From positions 1-64,000 of the forward strand of contig JAOUOP010000010.1 in the NCBI GenBank assembly GCA_029880325.1: a stretch of 64,000 bases of DNA, given 5' to 3'. The notes under the pieces were generated by a model. That model saw nothing but the letters and a program-made list of their open reading frames with translations. It did not search any database and was not told where the DNA came from. The position numbers were made by a program, and so were the translations under genes. Origin of the DNA: Myxococcales bacterium (GTDB lineage: Bacteria > Myxococcota_A > Polyangia > Polyangiales > JAFGIB01). Shown here one piece after another: positions 36,882 to 45,152 of this stretch. Each line of letters opens with the position of its first letter. The first letter of the stretch is position 1.

Positions 36882-38921
36882 CTATTGCGCGAGGCGCGCT
36901 TCGAGGACCGCCACGCGGGCGCCGAGCTGGGCATCGCCCGTGGCGCCGAGTTCGCGCGCACGCTGCAGGGCGGCTCCCGCGGCCTCGCGGTCGGCGAGCT
37001 CCAGGCGGGCTTCGGCCAAGAGGAGCCAGCCCCGCGCCTGTTGGGGCTGGAGCCCGAGCAGCGTTTCGAGCGCCGAAGCCGCCGCCTTCCAGCGACCGGC
37101 GGCCGCAAGCGCGGTGCCGTAGAGGCCGTAAAGCGAGGCGCGCTCCCTGGCGTCGGCGGCTTCGGGCGCCACCTCCACGAGTGGTCGCAGCGCTTCGGCG
37201 GCGCCGGCGGCATTGGCGGCCCTGAGCATCTTCGAGGCCAGCGCCACGAGCTTCGTGCGCACCGTCGCGGCGCCGGGTGCCGCCGCCCAGGCGCTCCCCA
37301 GCGCGCGGCCGGCTTCCAGGTCGCGCCCCAGCAGCTGCAGCAGGGCGGCCCGGTCCTCGTGGAAGAGGCTGACGTCCGGGCGCTCGGCGACCAGCGTGGA
37401 GGCCTCCTCCAACAGGCGCTCGGCCTCGGTGCGGGCGGTGGCCCCCTTCAGGCCCTCGCGCAGCAGCAGTTCGCTCTGGCCGTGGAGCATCACGTGCCGT
37501 CGCATCAGCGGAAAGAAGTCCCTGGGATCGCACCGCTCGGGCGAGTTCGAGAGCGGATCCTCGGGGTCCGCGGCTGCGCGCGGATTGGCACCGGTGTAGC
37601 CGAGCGCGCGCAGCCGAGCGATGGTTTCGGCCTGCAGCGCTTCGCCCGCCTGTTGCCTCGGGGCGCCCTGCAGGGCAGCGCTCAGTCGCTGCTTCAGCTC
37701 CGCCACCCGCCGTGGTCTTTCGGCGGCGAGGTTGTGGCTCTCGTGGGGATCTTCGGCCAGGTCGTAGAGTTCGGGGTGGGCGCCGTGGATCAGCTTTTCG
37801 CTGCCGAGGACGAGGCTGAAGAGCGGGGTGCAGCCGAAGCCGGTCGGCTCCAGGCATTCGGCGATGGCCGCCGGGCGCGGAGCCTGCGGGGGCTTGCCCG
37901 AGAGCCAGGCAGACAGGTCCTGGCCCTGCGTCCGGGCGCTGTCCGAAAGGCCCGTGGTGCCCAGCACTGTGGGAAAGATGTCGACCAGGCTTACGGTCTG
38001 ACCGATCACGGTCGGGCGCGCGGGTCCCGGTGGCTTGATGATCAGGGGCACGTGCACGGTGCTCTGGTAGACGAAGTAGGAGTGGGTGCCCTCGCCGTGA
38101 TCGCCACGGCCCTCGCCGTGGTCGGCCGTCAGGATCAGCAGGGTGTCGTCGTAGTGCCCGAGCTCGCGCAGGCTGGCTAGCAGGCGTCCTACGCAGTGAT
38201 CGGCAAAGGCGATCTCACCAGCGTAGGGGTTGCCCGCCAAGCGCGTGCGGAAGGGCTCGGGCGGCTGGTAGTCGCCGTGGGGATCGAAGAAGTGCACGAA
38301 GAGAAAGAAGGGGCGTTCGCGTTCCTGCCGCAGCCACCCGAGCGCGTGCTCGCTGGTGGCGGCGCAGTCGCGCTGGTCCATGTAGTCGCGGGCGCCGGCG
38401 CGATGGGTCACGTCGTCGTAGGTCGCAAAGCCCTGGGCCAGGCCGAACTGCCGCTGCAGGACGAAGGCGCTGACGAAGGCAGCGGTCTCGTAGCCGGCAG
38501 CTGCCAACCGTTCGGCCAGGGTGTCGTAGTCGGCTGCCAGGGTCTGGCCGTTGGCACGGCTGCCGTGGGCTATCGGCAAAAGGCCCGTCATCATCGAGGC
38601 GTGGGCCGGCAAGGTGGTCGGGGCGGTCGAGATGGCGCGCTCGAAGCGCACGGCCTGGGCCGCCAGGGCGTCGATGTTGGGGCTGGTGGGGCGGTCGAAG
38701 CCGTAGCAGCCCAGGTGATCGGCGCGGCAGGTGTCGATGCTGATTAACACCACGTTGGGGCGGGCGTGGGGCGCCGCCGGCCCGGTTGTGCCGGCAGTCG
38801 CTCGCCCGCCGCCGGGGGCGGCCGCCGGCCCGTCCGGTTGCAGCGACAGGAGTGCGACTGCTGCGCCGGCCGCGATGAGTAGCAAGCCGAGCAAGACGCG
38901 CCGGGGCTTGGCGGTGGTCAT
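36882..38921 (-). CDS. Membrane-anchored sulfatase-like hydrolase with TPR-like C-terminus
   Basis: 679 aa. One N-terminal membrane anchor ([18 protein letters not shown], about 10-27), a Pro/Ala/Gly linker, then the alkaline-phosphatase-superfamily core: [19 protein letters not shown] (metal Asp about 63), [11 protein letters not shown] (about 103-112), [25 protein letters not shown] and [10 protein letters not shown]. The sulfatase motif C/S-x-P-x-R is replaced by T-L-P-A-H, so no formylglycine is expected; Thr may serve as nucleophile. After about residue 470 come Ala/Leu-rich helical repeats (TPR-like). Perhaps acts on a sulfo- or phospho-lipid or glycan of the envelope. Confidence 0.8.
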   Translation of the reverse strand: MTTAKPRRVLLGLLLIAAGAAVALLSLQPDGPAAAPGGGRATAGTTGPAAPHARPNVVLISIDTCRADHLGCYGFDRPTSPNIDALAAQAVRFERAISTAPTTLPAHASMMTGLLPIAHGSRANGQTLAADYDTLAERLAAAGYETAAFVSAFVLQRQFGLAQGFATYDDVTHRAGARDYMDQRDCAATSEHALGWLRQERERPFFLFVHFFDPHGDYQPPEPFRTRLAGNPYAGEIAFADHCVGRLLASLRELGHYDDTLLILTADHGEGRGDHGEGTHSYFVYQSTVHVPLIIKPPGPARPTVIGQTVSLVDIFPTVLGTTGLSDSARTQGQDLSAWLSGKPPQAPRPAAIAECLEPTGFGCTPLFSLVLGSEKLIHGAHPELYDLAEDPHESHNLAAERPRRVAELKQRLSAALQGAPRQQAGEALQAETIARLRALGYTGANPRAAADPEDPLSNSPERCDPRDFFPLMRRHVMLHGQSELLLREGLKGATARTEAERLLEEASTLVAERPDVSLFHEDRAALLQLLGRDLEAGRALGSAWAAAPGAATVRTKLVALASKMLRAANAAGAAEALRPLVEVAPEAADARERASLYGLYGTALAAAGRWKAAASALETLLGLQPQQARGWLLLAEARLELADREAAGAALQRARELGATGDAQLGARVAVLEARLAQ

Positions 38922-38933
38922 CCGTCCGTCTCG

Positions 38934-39896
38934 CTACTTGGCGCGTGCCACGACGAAGATGAACTCGGGCAGCAGAAACTGAAACGGCAGGGTGGGGGCC
39001 GACAGCAGGGCGCCGAGCACGGGGTAGAGCGCCTGGTGCTTGCGCCAGTGCCGCAGGCCCAGGGCCTGAACCATGCTCATGCCGATGTAGAGCGGCAGTG
39101 TGAAGGGCTTGACCGAGAGCAGCTCGAAGCCGCACTGGTCGAGCATTTGGCGCAGCGTCTCGGGGGTGAAGAACATCAGGTGCCGCGGGATGTCCAGGTT
39201 CCACCAGAAGCGGCCGAAGAAGCGGCCCGCAAAGGAGTCGATGTGCGGCAACTCCAGGGCCAGATGGCCGCCGGTCTTGATCACGCGTCGGGCCTCGTTC
39301 AAGACCGCGCGCGGGTCGAGTTCGTGCTCCAGGTATTCCATCATGAAGATGGTGTCGAAGCGCCCCTCGGCGAAGCCCGCGCTGGCCAGCTCCCCCTGCT
39401 CGATGGGCATCTGCAGCCGGCTGCGCACGTACTCGACGATCTCGGGCTTGAAGTCGAGCCCCTGGCCCACCACGCCGCGCTCTTCTTTGATGCACTCGAG
39501 CAGGCGGTTGACTCCGCAGCCCACGTCGAGCAGCTCGGCGCCCGCGCCGATGGGTCCGGCGACCTCTTCCAGGTAGCCCAGGCGGCGCAGGGAGATGCCG
39601 CGCGCCATGGCGCGCAAGAAGGGCTGCATGAAGCGGGGGGCGTCTTCGTGCAGGCTGTAGCCGAAATAGTCGTCGGGGTAGTGGGCGCCCAGGGCCGCGC
39701 CGGTTGGCCGTGGGTTGACGTACTGCATGGAGCAGCCCTTGCAGCGCAACAGGCTGTAGCCACCCGGCCGCGCGAAGATCAAATCGCGCGCCACCAGCAC
39801 CGTCTCGCCGTCGCTGGCGCCGCACAGCGGGCAGGGGATCTGCTCCTGCTGCTCGCCGTGGACGTCGCTGTGGAAGGTGCGGACCAGCTCGTTCAC
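38934..39896 (-). CDS. Class I SAM methyltransferase with N-terminal zinc ribbon (C)
   Basis: 320 aa from GTG 39896. CPLCGASDGETV and RCKGCSMQYVNPRP form a zinc ribbon; LLDVGCGVNRLLECI is motif I (GxG slightly altered, Gly-Cys-Gly-Val-Asn). FDTIFMMEYLEHELDPRAVL and VIKTGGHLALELPHIDSF follow. PRHLMFFTPETLRQML is typical of methyltransferases in polysaccharide and secondary-metabolite clusters. More distant from the pair at 29592/35214. Flanked at 12-base gaps by another methyltransferase and the sulfatase-like gene, so the three are co-transcribed. Confidence 0.85.
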   Translation of the reverse strand: MNELVRTFHSDVHGEQQEQIPCPLCGASDGETVLVARDLIFARPGGYSLLRCKGCSMQYVNPRPTGAALGAHYPDDYFGYSLHEDAPRFMQPFLRAMARGISLRRLGYLEEVAGPIGAGAELLDVGCGVNRLLECIKEERGVVGQGLDFKPEIVEYVRSRLQMPIEQGELASAGFAEGRFDTIFMMEYLEHELDPRAVLNEARRVIKTGGHLALELPHIDSFAGRFFGRFWWNLDIPRHLMFFTPETLRQMLDQCGFELLSVKPFTLPLYIGMSMVQALGLRHWRKHQALYPVLGALLSAPTLPFQFLLPEFIFVVARAK

Positions 39897-39908
39897 GCGC
39901 CCAGGCCC

Positions 39909-40685
39909 CTACTCACGTCCGAGCATGCGCTTGAGGTGGTAGGTGACGGTTTCGCGGGCATAGAGCGTCCAGCCGTAGAGGTAGTTGCGCTTGCCGCGGT
40001 CTTCGATGCCGTCGGGGAAGATATTGCATAGCCGCTGCCACAGCTCGGGATCGCGGGTGGCGAAGATCATCTCGCACGAAGTGGGCACCCACAGACAGCG
40101 GAAGCCTTCCTGCTTGGCGCGGTCGACGGCCTCGGGCACGCCGATGATCCAGCTGTCGTGGAAGACCACGATGGTCTTGGGACCGCAGTAGGGCAAGAGC
40201 GCTTCGAGGTCGTGGGTGACCTGGGGATGGCGGTGCAGGCCATCGATGAAGATCAGGTCGTAGTGCTCGCGCTCGGTGGTGCTGGGAATGTCCTGGGGCG
40301 AGGAGCCCTTTTTGTTGCGCAAGATCTCCGCCAGCCCCAGCTCTTGGGTGAGCTGGTCGGCGATCTTTGCCGCCACCTGGCCGGCGCCCTCGCTCTGGTT
40401 GTCGAGCGTGACCACGCTCTGGCCGCCGTGGCGCTTCATCACGTCGGCGATGTAGGCCGAGGAGAAGCCGAAGGCGTTGCCCACGATGTAGCAGTGCTCG
40501 GGTTTTAGCGCTTCGATCAGCTTGCCGAAGACCCGGCATTCGTCCTCGCCGATCGAGATAGGGTAGTGGAAGCCCTTGAGTCGGCGGTGCGGCCCCCCGC
40601 GGTTGAGCAGGCCCTCGTGCCAGAGAAAGCCGATGTCGGCGAGGCGGTCGAGGGTCGTCGTGACACGGTCGAGCGATTCATCCAT
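39909..40685 (-). CDS. Class I SAM methyltransferase (Methyltransf_24-like)
   Basis: 258 aa from ATG 40685. EALKPEHCYIVGNAFGFSSAYIADVM occupies the motif I position with G-N-A-F-G-F. SVVTLDNQSEG gives the acidic residue that binds the ribose, and YDLIFIDGLHRHPQVTHDL with TIVVFHDSW is characteristic of the FkbM/Methyltransf_24 group. FATRDPELWQRLCN and YARETVTYHLKRM end the protein. The group methylates sugars, cephalosporins and similar small molecules. In the operon with the genes at 38934 and 36882. Confidence 0.78.
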   Translation of the reverse strand: MDESLDRVTTTLDRLADIGFLWHEGLLNRGGPHRRLKGFHYPISIGEDECRVFGKLIEALKPEHCYIVGNAFGFSSAYIADVMKRHGGQSVVTLDNQSEGAGQVAAKIADQLTQELGLAEILRNKKGSSPQDIPSTTEREHYDLIFIDGLHRHPQVTHDLEALLPYCGPKTIVVFHDSWIIGVPEAVDRAKQEGFRCLWVPTSCEMIFATRDPELWQRLCNIFPDGIEDRGKRNYLYGWTLYARETVTYHLKRMLGRE

Positions 40686-40751
40686 CGCCGCACTTTGTAC
40701 CCCGAGCGCTGCCACCGCGGCAATGCGACCGGAGCATCGCAGTGCCGGAGG

Positions 40752-41804
40752 TCAGCGGGTCTGCTGCTGCAGGTAGGCCGGCAAGAGCAGTGAGGGCTCG
40801 CCGCCAGCCTCGCCGTCGGCTGCTGTGCGCACGCGATCGGCGGGCAGATGCCGCGACAGCGACTTGCGCAGTGCGGCGCTGCGCGCGGCGAAGAGCTGCG
40901 CCTTTCGGTCATCCCCAGCGGGCGTGTGCGCCGGCTCGATCAGCACGGCGCCGTGGGGATGGGCCAGCAGCAGCTCCGAGACCGCTTCCAGCATGGCGCG
41001 TCCGGCCTTGCTCAGGCGCGCGCTGGCTTCGGCGAAAGCGCCCGGCAGCGCGATGGTCGTGCCGCGCGCCGTGTGCCGCAGCTCCAGGCCGCGCAGGCTT
41101 GCAGCTTGCCGCAGGGCCGCGATTTCCTCGGCCGTGGGGGTCTCGCCGCCCAGGGCCCGTGCCGCACCGAGGGCTGCCCCCGCCCGGGTCAGGGCGTCGT
41201 GGGCCAGCCGCAGTGCCGAGCGTCCGCGGTCGCCGCGCTCGGCGGCCGCAAGCGCCCGCTCGGCGGCCGCAAGCGCCCGCTCCGGAGCACCCATGGCGCG
41301 CGCGGCGGCGAGCATCAGCCGCGCCCGCGTGCGCAGCGAGGCGGCGAGCCCTTTGGCGTCCTGGGCCGCTCCTGCAGTCGGCGGTCGCAGCGCCGCGGCC
41401 TGTAGGGCCTGCTGGCGTTGTCCCGTGCGCTCGATCTCCAGGGCCCGCTGAAGACGCATGCGCTCGTGCTCGGCGGCGGCCCGCCCTGCGTCGGCCCGCG
41501 CGATGCGCGCCTCGGCCTCGGCGCGCCTGCGATCGAGCTCGATGCGCTCGGCCTCGGCGATCGCGGCGGCCAGCAACATGCGACCGCGCTGCCGTTGGTC
41601 GCGCCGTGCCCCGGCATCGTCTTCGCCGTCGGCCTGTCGAAAGGCCCGCTCGGCGCGCGCCAGCAGGTCGGGGGCCAGCTCGGCGGCGCGCTGTGCGTCG
41701 GGGCTCGACAGCGGATCGGCCGGGCGGCGGGTGACCTGGCTCGCGGTCGAGCCGCAGCCCGCCGCGAACACGGCCAGCAAAAGTCGCAGGACCGTCGCGT
41801 TCAT
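40752..41804 (-). CDS. Lipoprotein with degenerate OmpA-like C-terminus
   Basis: 350 aa from ATG 41804, overlapping the upstream gene stop by four bases. Lipobox AVFAAGC|G. Residues of about 60-240 are Ala/Arg/Glu-rich helices (including the repeat ALAAAERALAAAERG, a short DNA duplication near 41245-41285). The C-terminal about 100 residues show LSKAGRAMLEAVSELLLAHPHGAVLIEPAHTPAGDDRKAQLFAARSAALRKSL, the OmpA/MotB peptidoglycan-binding order with an altered core. Probably tethers the outer membrane to peptidoglycan. Confidence 0.72.
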   Translation of the reverse strand: MNATVLRLLLAVFAAGCGSTASQVTRRPADPLSSPDAQRAAELAPDLLARAERAFRQADGEDDAGARRDQRQRGRMLLAAAIAEAERIELDRRRAEAEARIARADAGRAAAEHERMRLQRALEIERTGQRQQALQAAALRPPTAGAAQDAKGLAASLRTRARLMLAAARAMGAPERALAAAERALAAAERGDRGRSALRLAHDALTRAGAALGAARALGGETPTAEEIAALRQAASLRGLELRHTARGTTIALPGAFAEASARLSKAGRAMLEAVSELLLAHPHGAVLIEPAHTPAGDDRKAQLFAARSAALRKSLSRHLPADRVRTAADGEAGGEPSLLLPAYLQQQTR

Positions 41805-42361
41805 GGCTGTCGCCCGCGCGCTTCGTCCAGCTCGCGCTGGGCCGCCATCAGCTCCTTTTGCGCCCGCGCCGCCTGCCGTTCGGCCGCCTCTGCGCGTCTC
41901 AGGGTGGCGGCCAGTTCCTCGGCGGTCTGCGCCCGCGCCAGCAGACGCGAGGCCCAGGTCAGCGCGGCCCAGGCACGCTGCTTGGCGCGCTCGGTGGCCT
42001 CCGGCTGACTCGCCGCGCGCCGTTTGCGGGCGCTCGCCAGCGCGGCGGCGGCTGCTTCGAGGGCCTGGCGAGCGTGCGCGGCATCCCGGCGCCCCTGCAG
42101 CTGCCGCAGGCGAAGCTCGATGGCGTCGATCTCGGGCGTGGGCGAGGGCGGTGACTCGGTCCGGGGCGATAGCAAGCTACCGAGCTTGGCCGAACCGTCC
42201 CTCTGGTCCTGGTCCTGGTCCTGGTCCTGGGGCGCAGGCGCCTGTTGGCCCTCCGCGGCGCCCGCCCACAGCAGCGCCAAGGCGCACGTCGGCAACGCTG
42301 CCAGCAGCAACCGCCGGCGGGCTGGCGAGGCCCAGGTTTTGCGGCGCGGAGTCGTCGGCAC
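41801..42361 (-). CDS. Hypothetical secreted coiled-coil protein
   Basis: 186 aa from GTG 42361. Arg-rich start then LLLAALPTCALALLWAGAAEG signal, QDQDQDQDQ low-complexity repeat (a run of CTGGTC units on the plus strand near 42201-42228), then Ala/Arg/Glu helices to the end. Resembles the helical part of its downstream neighbour and probably works with it in the periplasm. No family recognised. Confidence 0.6.
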   Translation of the reverse strand: MPTTPRRKTWASPARRRLLLAALPTCALALLWAGAAEGQQAPAPQDQDQDQDQRDGSAKLGSLLSPRTESPPSPTPEIDAIELRLRQLQGRRDAAHARQALEAAAAALASARKRRAASQPEATERAKQRAWAALTWASRLLARAQTAEELAATLRRAEAAERQAARAQKELMAAQRELDEARGRQP

Positions 42362-42457
42362 GGCGCGATGGAAGCACAAGGCGCCCGGCGGCGTAAGGGC
42401 GCCCGGGTGGCGGCAAAAAGTGCGGCCGCCCCGCTTTTGGGCTACCCCTCGGGGTCG

Positions 42458-44194
42458 ATGACGACGCCCGACCCCATCGCCGCCGCCCACGGGCGTCGCC
42501 ACAGCGCGCTGGCGTTGGCCCTGTGCGCCTTTGCCTATCTCTACGTCTTCCCCTACCAGTCGACCCTCAACAACCCCAACGAGAACGTCCGCTTTTACAT
42601 GACGGCGGCGATCGTCGAGGACGGCAGCTACGCCATCGATGCCCAACGCGATCGCTGGGGATGGGTCAACGACGCGGCCGTGCACGAGGGGCGCGTCTAC
42701 AGCGTCAAGGCGCCCGGCACCAGCTTGCTAGGCGTTCCCGGCTATGCCCTCTATCGCAGCGCTTGCGCCTGGCTGGGCCGCGACTTCGATCGCAGTGAGG
42801 CGCTGTGGGTCTGCCGGCTGAGCGCCAGCATTCTGCCGAGCCTTGTGTGGCTCTTCTTGTTTCACCAATGGTTATCGCGCCGCGGCTACCATCCGGCGCT
42901 ACGCGACACGACCTTCTTTTCCGTCGCCCTCGGTTCGCTGCTCTACGGCTACGCCATGCTCTTCGTGAGCCACACGTTGAGCGCGGCGGTGGCGTTTTCC
43001 GCCTTCACGCTGCTCTACGATGCGCGTGAGGCTGAAAGTCCCCCCCGGCCCCGTCGTTGCTTCTGGGCCGGCCTCTTCACCGCCGCCGTGACGCTTTTCG
43101 AGTACCCGGGGCTTTTATGCAGCCTGGTGCTTGCGGTGTACGGAGCCGCCGTGATTTTTCGCACCGCGACCGACAGTGCCGAGCGCGCGCGCAGCCTGGG
43201 CGCGTTCGCCGCCGGTGGCGCAATACCGACGGCGCTGGTGATGCACTTCCAGTGGCGGGCCTTCGGCAGTCCGTTCACGCCTGGTCATCTGATGGTGGAA
43301 AACGACGCCCTGCGCGAGGCCCACCACGAGGGCTTCTTTGGCGCCGTGGGGCCCAGCGCCAAGGCGTTTTTCGGGCTGCTCATCGATCCGGGGGCGGGCC
43401 TGCTGCCGCTGACGCCCCTGTTGGCGCTCGCCGGCCTGGGGCTGTGGATCGCGCTTCGCGATCGCCAGCAGCGCCCCGAGGCCCTGTGCGTGCTGTCGCT
43501 GGGCGTTCTAACGGTCTTGGCGATCGCGTCGATGAATAACTGGCGCGGCGGGTGGACTGTGGGGCCCCGCTACCTGGCCGTGATGGTGCCCTTCATGGCC
43601 TGGGCGGCGCTGCTCGGTCTCGAGCGCATGGCCGAGCGCATCGAGGCGCCCACCGTGGTCCTGGCCCTGGGCGCCACCGCCACCGGCATCGCCGCCTCGG
43701 GGCTGCCCTCGGCCTATTACCCACACCTGCCGCCGGAGATCGTGCGGCCGCTGCCCCAGCTGATGGGCGTCCTGATCGCCCACGACTACGCCCCCCCCAA
43801 CGCCGGCAACCTGCTGGGCGTCTACGGCACCGCTTCGATGGCGCCGCTGCTTGTGTGCGCGCTGGCAGCGCTGGCTTTGTGTCTGCGCACGGTGCAGCGG
43901 CGCCGCGAGCGTCTGTTGTTGTCGGTCGCGGCGCTGCTTTTGGCCACGACCCTGGCGTTGCCGCTGCTGCGTCGGCCGGGCGGAGCGGCCGACGATGGGC
44001 CCGAGGTGCTGCGCGCCCGCGCCTTCATCACACGGCGCTGGCGTCCCGAGGGCTTCGATCGGGCTGCGCGCTTGAAGGCCGCGCTCACGAGCAGTCCGGC
44101 GCCTGCCATGAAGGACTTTCGCACCCTATCGGCTATCTACGCCCGCGAGGGCCGCACGCGCGAGGCGCGCCGTGCCCTCCGCGGCAAGCTTTGA
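42458..44194 (+). CDS. Polytopic membrane protein, GT-C glycosyltransferase-like
   Basis: 578 aa from ATG 42458 with about ten hydrophobic segments (e.g. ALALALCAFAYLYVF, LVWLFLFHQWL, LLPLTPLLALAGLGLWIAL, PLLVCALAALALCL). An early luminal loop, NNPNENVRFYMTAAIVEDGSY, carries acidic residues in the position typical for GT-C enzymes, and WVNDAAVHEGRVYSVKAPGTSLLGVPGYALY resembles PMT/ArnT-like proteins that use polyprenyl-phosphate sugars. A lipid-linked sugar donor would fit the prenyl theme of this region, but the match is by topology, not a full motif set. Ends with a short TPR-like tail. Confidence 0.6.
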   Translation: MTTPDPIAAAHGRRHSALALALCAFAYLYVFPYQSTLNNPNENVRFYMTAAIVEDGSYAIDAQRDRWGWVNDAAVHEGRVYSVKAPGTSLLGVPGYALYRSACAWLGRDFDRSEALWVCRLSASILPSLVWLFLFHQWLSRRGYHPALRDTTFFSVALGSLLYGYAMLFVSHTLSAAVAFSAFTLLYDAREAESPPRPRRCFWAGLFTAAVTLFEYPGLLCSLVLAVYGAAVIFRTATDSAERARSLGAFAAGGAIPTALVMHFQWRAFGSPFTPGHLMVENDALREAHHEGFFGAVGPSAKAFFGLLIDPGAGLLPLTPLLALAGLGLWIALRDRQQRPEALCVLSLGVLTVLAIASMNNWRGGWTVGPRYLAVMVPFMAWAALLGLERMAERIEAPTVVLALGATATGIAASGLPSAYYPHLPPEIVRPLPQLMGVLIAHDYAPPNAGNLLGVYGTASMAPLLVCALAALALCLRTVQRRRERLLLSVAALLLATTLALPLLRRPGGAADDGPEVLRARAFITRRWRPEGFDRAARLKAALTSSPAPAMKDFRTLSAIYAREGRTREARRALRGKL

Positions 44195-44239
44195 GACCTG
44201 CGCCTTGCACGTGCCGCGTGCGACCCCTACCCTCCACAG

Positions 44240-44986
44240 GTGGTGATCCTCGGCTACCTGGCCATCGCCTTCAAGATCTGGATGTTCATCGACGCCCTCA
44301 GGCGTCGGGTCTCGCCCCTGTGGTACCTGGTGCTGGCGTTTCCCGCCGGTGACTTCATCTACTTCTTCGCGGTCAAGGCCCGCGATTACAACGTGCGTCC
44401 GGGGCCGCCCCCGGGCCAGGATCCCAAGCCCGACCTGGGCGAGCTCGAGCGCGCGGTCGAGCTGTCGCCCAGCTTCCACAATCGCGCGCGGCTGGCCTGG
44501 GCCCTGCTCGACGCCGAGCAATACGCGCGCGCCCAGGAGGTCTTCGACTCGTGCCTGGTGTCCCACGCCGGTGACCGCGAGGCGCTCTTCGGGCGTGGCA
44601 TCTGCCTACTCGAGCAGGAGCGCCACGCCGAGGCCGTCGAGGCGCTCGCCGAGATCGTCGACCGGAGTCTGAGCTACCACGATTACGGCGCGGCGCTGGC
44701 GCTGGTCGAGGCGCTCTTTTGCGACGGGCGTCCCGAGGAGGGGCTGGAGTTGCTCGAGGCGGTGGTGCGTAACAGCCTGCGCCTCGAGCACATGCTCACG
44801 CTCGCCCGCTACCAGCTGCGCGACGACCGTCCCGACGGTGCCCGGCGCAGCCTGGAGCGCGCGATCGCCGACTTCGAGTCGCAACCCGACTACGTGCGGC
44901 GGCGCCAGGGCGCCATCGCCACCGAGGCACGCAGAATGTTGCGCGGCCTGGATGCGGCTGAAGGCGGCGACGAACCCAAGGCGTGA
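44240..44986 (+). CDS. Membrane-anchored TPR-like protein
   Basis: 248 aa. Two N-terminal hydrophobic segments (VILGYLAIAFKIWMFIDAL and LWYLVLAFPAGDFIYFFAV) resemble a PLDc_N/phage-shock type membrane start. Then tetratricopeptide-like repeats: ELERAVELSPSFHNRARLAWALLDAEQYARAQEVF, ALFGRGICLLEQERHAEAVEAL, and LARYQLRDDRPDGARRSLERAI. Likely a scaffold at the inner membrane. GTG is possible three bases upstream; ATG 44240 is a reasonable start. Confidence 0.7.
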   Translation: MVILGYLAIAFKIWMFIDALRRRVSPLWYLVLAFPAGDFIYFFAVKARDYNVRPGPPPGQDPKPDLGELERAVELSPSFHNRARLAWALLDAEQYARAQEVFDSCLVSHAGDREALFGRGICLLEQERHAEAVEALAEIVDRSLSYHDYGAALALVEALFCDGRPEEGLELLEAVVRNSLRLEHMLTLARYQLRDDRPDGARRSLERAIADFESQPDYVRRRQGAIATEARRMLRGLDAAEGGDEPKA

Positions 44987-45152
44987 AGCCGGCTTCACAA
45001 GCGCTCCTGGCGCGGCGCCATCCTTATTGATATTCGCTACGGAAAGTGCGACACGGGGCGCACTTTCAGGACGCGCGCGCCGCCGTTGAAGGGTCCGTTC
45101 CACCGCGAAGGGGGGCCCGTTTCGACGCGCAGGATGCGGAAAGGACGTACCG

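Noticed and set aside
38521..38545. GGCTGCCAGGGTCTGG as another copy of the dispersed repeat
   Set aside because: It lies inside the sulfatase-like coding sequence and matches only the GCTGCCAGGG part, which is expected by chance.
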